From CADEDH01 sp050330635 (lineage in GTDB: Bacteria > Actinomycetota > Acidimicrobiia > Acidimicrobiales > SZUA-35), in NCBI GenBank assembly GCA_050330635.1, contig JBHJNQ010000014.1:10357-74356 (forward strand): a stretch of 64,000 bases of DNA, written 5' to 3'. The translations under genes were made by a program, and so were the position numbers. Position 1 is the stretch's first letter. Every line of letters starts with the position of its first letter. The notes beneath the pieces were generated by a model that saw only the letters and a list, made by a program, of their open reading frames with translations, was not told where the DNA came from and ran no database searches. This document shows, piece after piece, positions 8,367 to 16,712 of the stretch.

Positions 8367-9677
8367 CTACAGCGACTCCAGGTGACGCTCCAGGACGTCG
8401 GCGTACTTGGCACGCGCCGCCGCCTCCCGCTTCGGTAGGTGACCGGACGGGAACAGGTCGTCGCACGGGGTGTACTCGTCGAGGACCCGCCGGGCCACCT
8501 GCACCTTGTGCACCTCGGTCGGGCCGTCGGCCAGACCCATGTGGAACGACTCGATGACCTCCTTGGCGAACGGCATCTCCCACGAGGCGCCGAGCGAGCC
8601 GTGGATCTGGAGGGCCCTCGACGCCACGTTGCGGTAGACGGTGGGCATGGCCGCCTTGACGGCCGAGATGTCCTTGCGGACCTTGCGGTAGTCCTGGTAC
8701 TTGTCGATGCGCCACGCCGTGCGCAGGACGAGGAGGCGGAACATCTCCATCTCGATCCACGAGTCGGCGATCATCTCCTGCACCATCTGCTTCTGAGAGA
8801 GCAGCTCGCCCTTCGTGGTCCGGGACAGGGCCCGCTCGCACATCATGTCGAACAGCCGCTGGACCCGGCCGCTGGTGCGCATGGCGTGGTGGATGCGGCC
8901 GCCGCCGAGGCGGGTCTGGGACACGGCGAAGCCGCCGCCCCGCTCACCCAGCAGGTTCTCGGCTGGCACGCGGACGTCGGTGTAGCGCAGGTAGGCGTGG
9001 GATCCGTCGTCGTGCTGGGGCGACTCGTAGCCGAGGCCGACGTGGCGCACGAACTCCACCCCGGGGGTGTCGATGGGGACGAGGAACATCGACTGGCTGT
9101 GAACCAGCGGGTTCTCGGGATCGGTGACGGCCATCACGATGAGGAAGGCGGCGTAGCGGGCGTTGGACGAGAACCACTTCTCACCGTTGATCACCCACTC
9201 GTCGCCGTCCTGGACGGCGGTGGTGGTGAACACGGCCGGGTCGGCACCGCCCTGGGGCTCGGTCATCGAGTAGCAGGACACGATCTCGTTGCGCAACAGC
9301 GGCTCCAGGAACCGCTTCTTCTGCTCCTCGGTGCCGTAGTGGGCCAGGATCTCACTGTTGCCGGTGTCGGGAGCCTGGGTCCCGAACACGGTGGGGGCAC
9401 ACTTGGCCCGGCCCAGGATCTCGTTCATCAGGGCGAGCTTCATCTGCCCATAGCCAGGTCCACCGAGATCGGGGCCGAGATGGCACGCCCACAGCTGACG
9501 GTCCTGGACGATCTTCTGCAGCGGGGGGATGACCTCGGCCCGGATCGGGTCGTCGAGGTCGTAGGGCGAGTCGACGATGAAGTCCAGGGGTTCTATCTCG
9601 GTCCGGACGAAGTCGTCGATCCAGTCCAGCTCGCGTTGAAACTCGGGGTCGATCTCGAAATCCATGTCGGCCATCAT
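8367..9677 (-). CDS. Acyl-CoA dehydrogenase
   Basis: This 436-residue flavoprotein shows the acyl-CoA dehydrogenase pattern: CYSMTEPQGGADPA in the FAD-binding middle domain, INGEKWFSSNARYA, and a helical C-terminal domain ending in QIHGSLGASWEMPFAKEVI. It oxidises an acyl-CoA thioester in the cytoplasm, chain type unknown. Several starts are possible at the N-terminus (9677, 9674, 9665). It sits between a MarR-type gene and the photolyase gene on the same strand, so the MarR protein may regulate it. Confidence 0.92.
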   Translation of the reverse strand: MMADMDFEIDPEFQRELDWIDDFVRTEIEPLDFIVDSPYDLDDPIRAEVIPPLQKIVQDRQLWACHLGPDLGGPGYGQMKLALMNEILGRAKCAPTVFGTQAPDTGNSEILAHYGTEEQKKRFLEPLLRNEIVSCYSMTEPQGGADPAVFTTTAVQDGDEWVINGEKWFSSNARYAAFLIVMAVTDPENPLVHSQSMFLVPIDTPGVEFVRHVGLGYESPQHDDGSHAYLRYTDVRVPAENLLGERGGGFAVSQTRLGGGRIHHAMRTSGRVQRLFDMMCERALSRTTKGELLSQKQMVQEMIADSWIEMEMFRLLVLRTAWRIDKYQDYRKVRKDISAVKAAMPTVYRNVASRALQIHGSLGASWEMPFAKEVIESFHMGLADGPTEVHKVQVARRVLDEYTPCDDLFPSGHLPKREAAARAKYADVLERHLESL

Positions 9678-9698
9678 GTCCCGGACCGCGGGGCCATG

Positions 9699-10226
9699 TC
9701 AGGACGGCGGGTAGTCGCAGAGCGGGCAGTGATCGCCGCGGCGGTGGGTCCGCATGTGGAGCGACAGCCGGTCCATGGTGTCGGCGATGACGGTCCGCTC
9801 GTCCTCGTCGAGGTGGTCGAGGAGGAACTGCTTCACGAGCAGGGCGTGCTCGCCGGCGGCCGCCGCCAGGGCCCGCCGCCCCGGCTCGAGCAGGACCGCT
9901 TCGAGCCCCCGGCCGTCGTCGGCCACCGGCTCCCTGGCGATCCAGCCCCGCTTCTCCAGGCGGTTGGCGGTGTGGGTGAGCTTCTGGGCCGACGACACGA
10001 CCTGCTCGGCCAGGGTCGCCATCCGCATCCGGCCCCCCGAGCCGTCGAGACGCACCAGCACCTCGTAGTCGCTGTGCGTCATCCGGTGGTCGTGGCTCAG
10101 GTGATGGGCCAGGATCTCCTCCAACAGCCGGGCGGCGTCGAGGAATCGGGTCCACGTCCGCAGCTCGGCCTTCGACAGGTGCCTCCCGGTACCGACCAGG
10201 TCGTCCGGGTCGTAGTCGGCCGTCAA
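9699..10226 (-). CDS. MarR family transcriptional regulator
   Basis: This 175-residue winged-helix protein has the MarR core: LSHDHRMTHSDYEVLVRLDGSGG, the recognition region MRMATLAEQVVSSAQKLTHTANRLEKRGWI, then the wing and dimer helices. The C-terminus carries CPLC, a possible redox or metal pair. The TTG at 10226 overlaps the stop of the small upstream gene as TTGA; a GTG further in (VGTGRHLS) is an alternative start. It probably acts on the neighbouring acyl-CoA dehydrogenase gene or on itself, by position only. Confidence 0.88.
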   Translation of the reverse strand: MTADYDPDDLVGTGRHLSKAELRTWTRFLDAARLLEEILAHHLSHDHRMTHSDYEVLVRLDGSGGRMRMATLAEQVVSSAQKLTHTANRLEKRGWIAREPVADDGRGLEAVLLEPGRRALAAAAGEHALLVKQFLLDHLDEDERTVIADTMDRLSLHMRTHRRGDHCPLCDYPPS

Positions 10227-10420
10227 GACGTCAGGCGCACCACACCGATGACGCCGTCCCAGACGAGCCGGGCCCCCTCGTCGCCCGTGCGGACCATCCA
10301 GATCGTGGCCAGCACCGACAACACGGCGCTGGCCCCCATGGAGAACCCGGCTCGGCGCCGCAGGGTGGGACGGGCCAGCGCCACCAGGGTGGCCAGCATC
10401 AGCAACGGGGTCAGGACCAC
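10223..10420 (-). CDS. Small two-helix membrane protein, unknown function
   Basis: This 65-residue frame starts at GTG and has two hydrophobic stretches (LTPLLMLATLVALA and SMGASAVLSVLATIWMV) with an Arg-rich turn between. It overlaps the MarR start as TTGA, an arrangement that supports it being real. No family was recognised. Upstream in-frame sequence offers no better start codon. Confidence 0.5.
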   Translation of the reverse strand: MVLTPLLMLATLVALARPTLRRRAGFSMGASAVLSVLATIWMVRTGDEGARLVWDGVIGVVRLTS

Positions 10421-10640
10421 CGGTGCATGGACGAAGAGCGGATGGGCGGGAGCCCGTTGACCGATTCCACGACGAGAGTATGGCCCAGCGGTTCAGGGAA
10501 GGGACAGGGTTGCTCGACGGCGACGCCGGTCAGCCGACGGTGACACCGAGAACCTGGCCGCTGGCGGCGTGCGAGTCCGGTCCGAACTGGAGCGGGCGTG
10601 GTTCGACATGATGGTTCTTCCTCCCGAACGCGTTGGGTCG

Positions 10641-11381
10641 TCACTTCCAGGCGAAGACCGGTTGCTCGAACTCGTCGACCCGCACGGCGTCGCCGTCGTA
10701 GGCCACGGCCCGGAACTGGTACAGCACGGCACCGGTTGGGGCGTGGATGAGGTCGCCGCCGATCGGGAGCTGGATGACCGGGCGGGGGCTCTCCGGGATG
10801 GCGACGAAGCGGGGTGAGTCCGATCGGGCCAGCTCCCGCAGCGCGATGCGGTGGAGCGACGCGACCTCCTCCGGGTTTGCCACCGGCTCGGCTCCGTGGC
10901 CGGCCCAGAACACGAAGGGGGTGATCACGTAGCCCGACCGCGTGGGGTAGTCGTCGAGCTGGCCCAGGAGCTCGGCGTCGCCGAAGCTGAGCCCGACCTC
11001 CTCCTCGATCTCCCGTAGGGAGGCGGCCAACGCCGACTCGCCCTCGTCGATGCGGCCCCCGGGAAGGGCCCACTGGTTGGCGTGGGCGTTAAGCCGGGAG
11101 CCGCGCCGGGTGAGCAGCACGGCTGCCCCCCCGGCGGTGCCGTCGACGCGCCCGGTCAGGGTCGAGAGGTCGACGCCGGGGATGTCGGCGATCAGATCGA
11201 CCCGGCCGCTCTCCGTCGGATCGGCGCCGTGGAGCTCGGCGTCGCTGTCGATGACCACGATCCCCACCGCGGCGTGGCGTCGACCGTCGAGTGGGTGTCG
11301 ACGGACCTCGTGGTCGGCCAGGTTGGCGGCCAACCGTGACCGGAGGGTGTCGTCGTAGGTGATCGACCTGTCGGCGTTCAC
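10641..11381 (-). CDS. Nudix hydrolase
   Basis: This 246-residue protein carries a perfect Nudix box, GRIDEGE followed by REIEEEVGL, preceded by ANQWALPGG. The Nudix box binds divalent metal to hydrolyse nucleoside-diphosphate-linked substrates. The overall shape, with LLTRRGSRL and VITPFVFWAG, is CoA-pyrophosphatase-like, but the substrate is uncertain. The GTG at 11381 is chosen because homology begins there and upstream sequence is Trp/Arg-rich shadow. The upstream small gene ends seven bases before it. Confidence 0.9.
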   Translation of the reverse strand: MNADRSITYDDTLRSRLAANLADHEVRRHPLDGRRHAAVGIVVIDSDAELHGADPTESGRVDLIADIPGVDLSTLTGRVDGTAGGAAVLLTRRGSRLNAHANQWALPGGRIDEGESALAASLREIEEEVGLSFGDAELLGQLDDYPTRSGYVITPFVFWAGHGAEPVANPEEVASLHRIALRELARSDSPRFVAIPESPRPVIQLPIGGDLIHAPTGAVLYQFRAVAYDGDAVRVDEFEQPVFAWK

Positions 11382-11388
11382 GGGCCGT

Positions 11389-11613
11389 TCACCCCACCCC
11401 CGACGCCCGTCGGCGGCGGCGTACCCGTCGGATGCGGCGGAGCAGGCGCAGGGCCGCCCCGCCCACCACCAGCCACTGGGCCGGGTTCGACCGCCGACGT
11501 CCACCCCCCGGCCGCTTCGCCACCCTGAAGGCCGCGGCGCCAACCATGGCCAGGTCGGAGAGGAGACCGATCGTCTTGAACCGTCCGAACACGGCACTGC
11601 GGAGGAACCTCAT
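11389..11613 (-). CDS. Small basic protein, unknown function
   Basis: This is a 74-residue frame with ATG at 11613 and a GGTAGG-like ribosome site just upstream. It has two moderately hydrophobic segments (LLSDLAMVGAAAFRVA and AQWLVVGGAALRLL) and a very Arg-rich C-terminus. It ends seven bases before the Nudix start, suggesting one transcript. No family was recognised; coding is supported mainly by composition and spacing. Confidence 0.5.
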   Translation of the reverse strand: MRFLRSAVFGRFKTIGLLSDLAMVGAAAFRVAKRPGGGRRRSNPAQWLVVGGAALRLLRRIRRVRRRRRASGVG

Positions 11614-11708
11614 CGACCTACCCGTCCCTGCCATCGCTGGCCTCGGCATCCCATCGGCCCCAACGCTAGGTGCTCGTGGGCGTGGACACGGGGTTTTGTG
11701 ACAGCCGG

Positions 11709-11731
11709 GAGTTTCGCTGCAGGCGAAACTC
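11709..11731. repeat. Perfect 9-bp hairpin upstream of ribH
   Basis: GAGTTTCGC and GCGAAACTC flank a five-base loop (TGCAG), a perfect inverted repeat with lower GC than its surroundings. It lies about 60 bases before the ribH start. No T-run follows on either side, so it is not an obvious intrinsic terminator. An operator or leader element is possible. It does not match the conserved FMN riboswitch blocks. Confidence 0.6.
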
Positions 11732-11790
11732 GAAGCGAGGCGCCCCGCGCCGAAGCCGTTAGCGGTCGGAGCGACTACGCTGCCCAGGCG

Positions 11791-12273
11791 ATGGCCAGCG
11801 GAGATCAGCGAGCGACGACACCGACCGGCATCGACGGGACCGGCCTCCGGCTCGGTGTCGTTCGGGCCCGGTGGAACGCCGAGATCGTCGAGCGGCTGGC
11901 CGCCGGCGTGCGGCGCGCCCTCGACACCCTCGGCGTGACCGACGTGGTCGAACACGCCGTGCCCGGGTGCTTCGAGATCCCGCTGGCGGCGAAGACGTTG
12001 GCCGCCAGCGGTGCGGTCGACGCCGTCGTTTGCATCGGGGCCGTCATCCGGGGCGAGACCACCCACTACGAGCTCGTGTCGGGGGAGTGCGGTCGCGGGG
12101 TCCAACAGGCCCAGCTCGAGGTCGGGGTCCCCATCCTGTTCGGGGTCCTGACCGTGGAGGACGAGGCCCAGGCCCTGGCCCGCAGCGAGCCCGAGGGTGG
12201 CCACAACGTCGGTGAGGAGGCGGCCGCCGGGGCCGTCGAGATGGCCCGCCTGGTGGCCGCCCTGCGGGCGTGA
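11791..12273 (+). CDS. ribH: 6,7-dimethyl-8-ribityllumazine synthase
   Basis: This 160-residue enzyme joins 5-amino-6-ribitylaminouracil with dihydroxybutanone phosphate in riboflavin synthesis. Family signatures are visible: LGVVRARWN at the N-terminus, VPGCFEIPLAAK, GAVIRGETTHYE (the substrate-site loop with catalytic His) and FGVLTVEDEAQA. Length is normal for the icosahedral enzyme. The other riboflavin genes are not adjacent, so ribH is isolated here. The start at 11791 gives the standard N-terminus. Confidence 0.96.
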   Translation: MASGDQRATTPTGIDGTGLRLGVVRARWNAEIVERLAAGVRRALDTLGVTDVVEHAVPGCFEIPLAAKTLAASGAVDAVVCIGAVIRGETTHYELVSGECGRGVQQAQLEVGVPILFGVLTVEDEAQALARSEPEGGHNVGEEAAAGAVEMARLVAALRA

Positions 12274-12306
12274 CCGGCCGAGGGCGGCAACGAGGGGGAC
12301 GATGAC

Positions 12307-13734
12307 ATGCGTGACCAGCTCCTGATCGGCGGGCGGTGGCTCGACGGGTCCGACGGCGAGCGCATCGCCGTGCACGATCCCGCCGACGGCGGCGAGATCG
12401 CCGTCGTGGCCGCCGGTACCGCGGCGGACGCCCATCGGGCGTGCGCGGCGGCGGCCGTGGCCCAGCGATCGTGGGCCGCCACCGCACCCCGGGAGCGGTC
12501 GGAGACCCTGCGGCGCTGCTGGCAGATCCTCGTCGACCACAGCGACGAGCTGGCCCGGCTCATCACGGCCGAGCACGGCAAGCCGCTGGCCGACGCCGCC
12601 GGCGAGGTGGCCTACGCCGCCGAGTTCTTCCGCTGGAACGCCGAGGAGGCGGTCCGCGTCCGGGGCTCGATCGGCGTCGCCCCGAGCGGGGCCAACCGGA
12701 TCATCGTCCATCACCCACCGGTGGGGGTGGTGGTCATCGTGACCCCGTGGAACTTCCCCGCCGCCATGATCACCCGCAAGCTCGCCCCGGCGCTGGCCGC
12801 CGGCAACGCCGTCGTGATCAAACCACCGCGCGAGACCCCGCTCACCGCCCTCCGGGTGGCGGAGCTACTCGAGGAGGCCGGGGTGCCGCCCGGTGTCGTC
12901 AACGTCGTCCCCACCCTGGAGTCGGGGGCATGGTTCGATGCCGCCGTCGACCATCCCGCCACCCGTATGGTGTCGTTCACCGGCTCGACGGAGGTCGGAC
13001 GGGCCCTCCTGCGGCGGGCCGCCGACCGGGTGCTGAAGACGGTGATGGAGCTCGGCGGCAACGCCCCCTTCATCGTGTTCGACGACGCCGATCTCGACGC
13101 CGCCGTGGCGGGGGCGATGGTGGCCAAGATGCGTCACTCGGCCGAGACGTGCACGGCCGCCAACCGCTTCTTTGCCGAGGCCGGCGTGGCCGAAGAGTTC
13201 ACCGCCCGGCTCGCCGCCGCCATGGGGGCGGTCAGGGTCGGCAACGGCCTCGACGAGGGCGTGACCTGCGGGCCAATGATCAACGCCGCCGCCGTCCGGT
13301 CGATCGACGGGCTGGTCCGGGCGGCGGTCGAGGCCGGGGCCACGACCGCCGTCGGCGGGGCACCGATCGAGGGGCCCGGCTACTTCTACCAGCCGACCGT
13401 GCTCGGCGGGGTGGCGCCCGACTCGCCCATCACGTCGGAGGAGATCTTCGGCCCCGTCGCCCCCGTCATCCCCTTCACCGACACCGACGACATGATCGCC
13501 AACGCCAACGACACCGAGATGGGGTTGGCGGCCTACGTCTACACCGCCGACATCGGCCGCGGCCTGTCGGTGAGCGAGCGCCTCCAATCGGGCATGGTGG
13601 GCCTGAACCGGGGGGCCATGTCCGATCCCGCCGCCCCCTTCGGGGGCATGAAGCAGTCGGGGCTGGGGCGCGAGGGATCGACCGAGGGCATCTACGAGTT
13701 CACCGAGACCCAATACATCGCCACCGACTGGTAG
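12307..13734 (+). CDS. NAD(P)-dependent aldehyde dehydrogenase, succinate-semialdehyde type
   Basis: This 475-residue protein shows the complete aldehyde dehydrogenase set: VTPWNFPAAMITRK, FTGSTEVGR, the general base in MELGGNAPF and the nucleophile cysteine in ETCTAANRFF, with EEIFGPVAPV near the end. The closest subfamily by motif is succinate-semialdehyde dehydrogenase (GabD), but the substrate is inferred. The gene follows ribH by 33 bases with a GAGGGGG ribosome site, so co-transcription is possible. Confidence 0.92.
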   Translation: MRDQLLIGGRWLDGSDGERIAVHDPADGGEIAVVAAGTAADAHRACAAAAVAQRSWAATAPRERSETLRRCWQILVDHSDELARLITAEHGKPLADAAGEVAYAAEFFRWNAEEAVRVRGSIGVAPSGANRIIVHHPPVGVVVIVTPWNFPAAMITRKLAPALAAGNAVVIKPPRETPLTALRVAELLEEAGVPPGVVNVVPTLESGAWFDAAVDHPATRMVSFTGSTEVGRALLRRAADRVLKTVMELGGNAPFIVFDDADLDAAVAGAMVAKMRHSAETCTAANRFFAEAGVAEEFTARLAAAMGAVRVGNGLDEGVTCGPMINAAAVRSIDGLVRAAVEAGATTAVGGAPIEGPGYFYQPTVLGGVAPDSPITSEEIFGPVAPVIPFTDTDDMIANANDTEMGLAAYVYTADIGRGLSVSERLQSGMVGLNRGAMSDPAAPFGGMKQSGLGREGSTEGIYEFTETQYIATDW

Positions 13735-13746
13735 CGGCCGCCCGGC

Positions 13747-14859
13747 TCACGAGCCGAAGCCGGCGACGGGTCCCCGCAGGCCCGTTGGCCGATGGTCGCC
13801 GACGACGAGCTGCTCGACCACCCCGACCCCGGTCCGCTCGCCCCATCGGGCCCGGCACAACGCCTGGATGTGGATCATCGTCGGATCCTCCGGATCGACG
13901 GTGGCCAGGTCGAGCGCGTCCCGCTCGGCCTCCGCCTCGCCCAGCCATCGGCCGTGTCCCCACCGGGGATGGCGGTAGCCGACGCCGCTCATCTGGAACC
14001 GGAGGATCGGCTCGTAGGCGATGACGACCGGTTCGTCGCCCCAGAGGCCGAGGGTGGTGGTAGCCCGTTTCGCCCACCGGGTTCCGGCGCCCCAGGCCAC
14101 GTCGACGTCCGCCGTGGTGGCCCGGCGGACGAGGCCGGGATCGAGGGGATCCTCGTCGGGCCCCAGCCGGGCCGCCACGGCCCCGCTCTGGTGCCACGGC
14201 TGGCCGTCGGCCAGGTGGTTGAGGGCCAGGTGGGTACAGACGTCGTCGAACACCGTGGGGGCCCAGATCCAGAAGAACTGGGGCTCGGTGGCCGGGCCCG
14301 GGATCCGGTCGCCGACCGGCCGCACGCCCCAGCTGCGATCCCGGACCCCGACGAGGGTGCCGTCCGGGGCGATCTCGATCCGCTCCCCGTCGAGGTCGAT
14401 CCAGCCCTCCCACCGGCCGAACTGGGTGAGGCGGGTGTAGTCGAACAGGGCGCGACCTTCCGCAACATGGCGGAAGCGGGGTTCCTCGATGGCCGGCGAG
14501 AGCATGGTCCAGGTCAGGTCGGCCGACAGGCCGAACCGGTCGTCGACCGTGATCCGGTGGTGGCGCATCGGTTCGACGATCGTCACCGTCAGGGGCCCGA
14601 TCGTGGTCTCGGTGCGGTCGGCGGGAGCGAGCCGGGACGCCCTGACGTTGTGTTGGATCCCGTGGCGCACGAGGGAGAACGCCCCGTCCATGACCCGTCG
14701 GTTGGGGTAGACGCCCAGGGCCACGGCGAAGAACACGTCACCCTCGGGGTCGAAGCCGTTGTAGAAGAAGCGGTCGTAGGCGTCGGGTGACGTGGTGGCC
14801 ACGTGGAGCATCGGCTCCGACGTCTGGTGGATCGGGTGGTCGTCGAAGGGGTGCAGCAC
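13747..14859 (-). CDS. Conserved hypothetical protein, possible AttH/CrtC-like beta-barrel fold
   Basis: This 370-residue protein starts with PFDDHPIHQTSEPM and contains repeated aromatic/Gly motifs (FWIWAPTVFDDV, RSWGVRPVG, ERDALDLATVDP). It resembles lipocalin-like proteins of the AttH/CrtC type found beside acyl-CoA and phosphotransferase genes in actinobacteria; this is recalled similarity, not shown. There is no signal peptide or membrane helix. It is 21 bases downstream of the phosphotransferase gene on the same strand, so the pair is probably an operon. Confidence 0.75.
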   Translation of the reverse strand: MLHPFDDHPIHQTSEPMLHVATTSPDAYDRFFYNGFDPEGDVFFAVALGVYPNRRVMDGAFSLVRHGIQHNVRASRLAPADRTETTIGPLTVTIVEPMRHHRITVDDRFGLSADLTWTMLSPAIEEPRFRHVAEGRALFDYTRLTQFGRWEGWIDLDGERIEIAPDGTLVGVRDRSWGVRPVGDRIPGPATEPQFFWIWAPTVFDDVCTHLALNHLADGQPWHQSGAVAARLGPDEDPLDPGLVRRATTADVDVAWGAGTRWAKRATTTLGLWGDEPVVIAYEPILRFQMSGVGYRHPRWGHGRWLGEAEAERDALDLATVDPEDPTMIHIQALCRARWGERTGVGVVEQLVVGDHRPTGLRGPVAGFGS

Positions 14860-14880
14860 GGGAGCTCCGGTCGAGGTCGG

Positions 14881-15963
14881 TCAGCGGTCGAGGAGGGACA
14901 GGAGGTCGACGTCGTCGACCAGGGCGGCCGAGCCGCGGGCCATGGCCACGAACATCGCATCGCCCCGGTCGGTCCGCCCCACGATCTGGGAGGCGATGAC
15001 GGCCATGAGGTAGCCGGAGGCCGATCCCAGCCGGTAGCCGTGGCGGATCACCTCGTCGGTCAGGTCGACCCCCTCGGCCGCCAAGGCGTGACGGTAACGA
15101 CCGAGAAGCCGCTCCTCGGCGGACCGCCGCTCGGTCGGGGGCAGGGCGCCGCTGAGGAAGTAGGCGACGTCGGCGAGGCCGTGGCCGTACGACACGGTCT
15201 GCCAGTCGACGGTGGTCAACGGCGCCACCCCCGGCCCCGTCCCGAACAGGACGTTGTCGAGGCGGTAGTCGCCGTGGACGAGGCAGCGGGGCCCCGTTGC
15301 CGCTTCGATCAGGGCGGGCAGGGCGGCCCTCAGGGCCCGGCCGAGGTCGAGCTCGTGCGCCGTCAGGCGGTCGCCGTAGGTGGCGACGAAGCCGTCGAAG
15401 AGCTGGTCGACGAGGGCCACCCGATCGGCCCTCGTCTCCTCGGTGGTAGTGTCGACCCAGTCGAGCTCGACCAGCTCGTCGCAGCCCCACGTCGGTCCGT
15501 GGAGCCCGGCGATGGCGACCATGGCCAGCTCGGCCTGCTCGACGGAGCAGCCGGCGAGCTGGTCGCCGGCCACCGTGGGTGTGAGGTCGTTCATGACCAG
15601 TACGAAGGCGTTGGTCCCACGGTCCTCGCTGACGTGGAAGGGGACCGGGGTGGGGATGGTGACCCTGTCTCGAACGTCGCGGTAGAAGCCCACCTCCCGG
15701 ACGTAGGTCCTGGTGGCGGTGGCCGCAGCCCGGCTCCGGGCGCTCGTCGAGGGCAGCTTGACCACCACCGACGACGGGCCCGACCCTCCGGTCCAGTCCA
15801 GGTGGCAGCGGACGTTCTCACCGACCTGGCCCGTGCCGATGAGCTCGGCCGACAGCGAGGCCACCTCGGCCCCGGCCGACGCCACCCCGGCCTCGACCAG
15901 ACGGCGACCCAGCCACGGTCGGTCGATCCCGTGTCCGGCCAGGAACACCAGCGGATCGGTCAC
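14881..15963 (-). CDS. Aminoglycoside phosphotransferase (APH) family protein
   Basis: This 360-residue kinase-fold protein carries the APH catalytic loop LVHGDYRLDNVLFG and the metal-binding segment TTVDWQTVSYGHGLADVAYF. The N-lobe includes VVVKLPS. In actinobacteria such enzymes rarely modify antibiotics; many act on unknown small alcohols near lipid or acyl-CoA genes. The GTG start at 15963 has no strong ribosome site. The downstream conserved hypothetical is likely co-transcribed. Confidence 0.88.
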   Translation of the reverse strand: MTDPLVFLAGHGIDRPWLGRRLVEAGVASAGAEVASLSAELIGTGQVGENVRCHLDWTGGSGPSSVVVKLPSTSARSRAAATATRTYVREVGFYRDVRDRVTIPTPVPFHVSEDRGTNAFVLVMNDLTPTVAGDQLAGCSVEQAELAMVAIAGLHGPTWGCDELVELDWVDTTTEETRADRVALVDQLFDGFVATYGDRLTAHELDLGRALRAALPALIEAATGPRCLVHGDYRLDNVLFGTGPGVAPLTTVDWQTVSYGHGLADVAYFLSGALPPTERRSAEERLLGRYRHALAAEGVDLTDEVIRHGYRLGSASGYLMAVIASQIVGRTDRGDAMFVAMARGSAALVDDVDLLSLLDR

Positions 15964-16021
15964 GGCTGGCCGGCCAGGGTCGTGGCGACGGAGACCCGGG
16001 TGGGCCGGCGGGGCGACTGGG

Positions 16022-16660
16022 TCAACCGTCGCGCCACGGCTCGTCCTGTTCCCACGGGTAGAGCGGCCCGTCGTCGGCCGGGGCCGGCGGGGGCTCGACC
16101 AGGCGGCGGGCCACGGCCAGGCCGACCACGAGACCGGCGAGGTGACCCTCCCATGAGATGTCGTCCTGGGGGACGAGTCCGACGATCATCGTGCTGTACA
16201 ACAGCACAGCAACCAGGGCGCGGGCCAGCGGAGCGGGTCGACGGTCGACCCACGCCCCCCCGAGGAGGGCGCCGAAGTAGCCGAAGACCACACCGCTGGC
16301 ACCGATGTGGTTGAACCCGGTGGCCAGCAGCCACACGAGGGCCCCACCGATGAGGTGGGCCGCCACCGTGACCGTCACCCAGTAGGCCCGGCCCCGGAGC
16401 GATGCCAGCCAGCCGAGGACGCTTAGCGGAATGGCGTTCGACGCCAGGTGGCCCCATCCATCGTGGAGGAACGGCGCCCACAGGATGCCGTCGAGGCGGT
16501 CGATCCGGCGGGGGGCGATGCCCCGGGCCTGGAGGCGATCGCCGAGGAGGAACGCGTCGACCGCCTCGACGGTCACCAATGCCGCCACGATCAGCCCGAT
16601 CAGGGTCAGGCTCGAAAGGGGACGGCCCCGGGGGCCGCCGCTGGAGTCGACCGCGTCCAT
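16022..16660 (-). CDS. Rhomboid family intramembrane serine protease
   Basis: This is a 212-residue, six-helix-type membrane protein. The catalytic serine lies in HIGASGVVFGYFG (GxSx) and the catalytic histidine in SWEGHLAGL; the N-terminal HDGWGHLASNAIPL is the family HxxxN-type motif. It should cleave membrane protein substrates within the bilayer. The ATG at 16660 diverges from the DUF389 gene 52 bases away, so the two promoters share this gap. Confidence 0.93.
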   Translation of the reverse strand: MDAVDSSGGPRGRPLSSLTLIGLIVAALVTVEAVDAFLLGDRLQARGIAPRRIDRLDGILWAPFLHDGWGHLASNAIPLSVLGWLASLRGRAYWVTVTVAAHLIGGALVWLLATGFNHIGASGVVFGYFGALLGGAWVDRRPAPLARALVAVLLYSTMIVGLVPQDDISWEGHLAGLVVGLAVARRLVEPPPAPADDGPLYPWEQDEPWRDG

Positions 16661-16712
16661 GCCATCCGACGCTAGCCACCTCACGGCCCTGGCGGACCTA
16701 GACTCTCGGTCG

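Noticed and set aside
10500..10640. Minus-strand extension after the Nudix stop ending AASGQVLGVTVG, reminiscent of short-chain dehydrogenase ends
   Set aside because: Only about 36 codons, no other dehydrogenase motif, and it directly follows a normal stop; likely chance.
11614..12714. Long minus-strand open frame opposite ribH and the aldehyde dehydrogenase start
   Set aside because: It is a shadow of ribH and the dehydrogenase gene; only its last 74 codons (11389-11613) look like a separate small gene.
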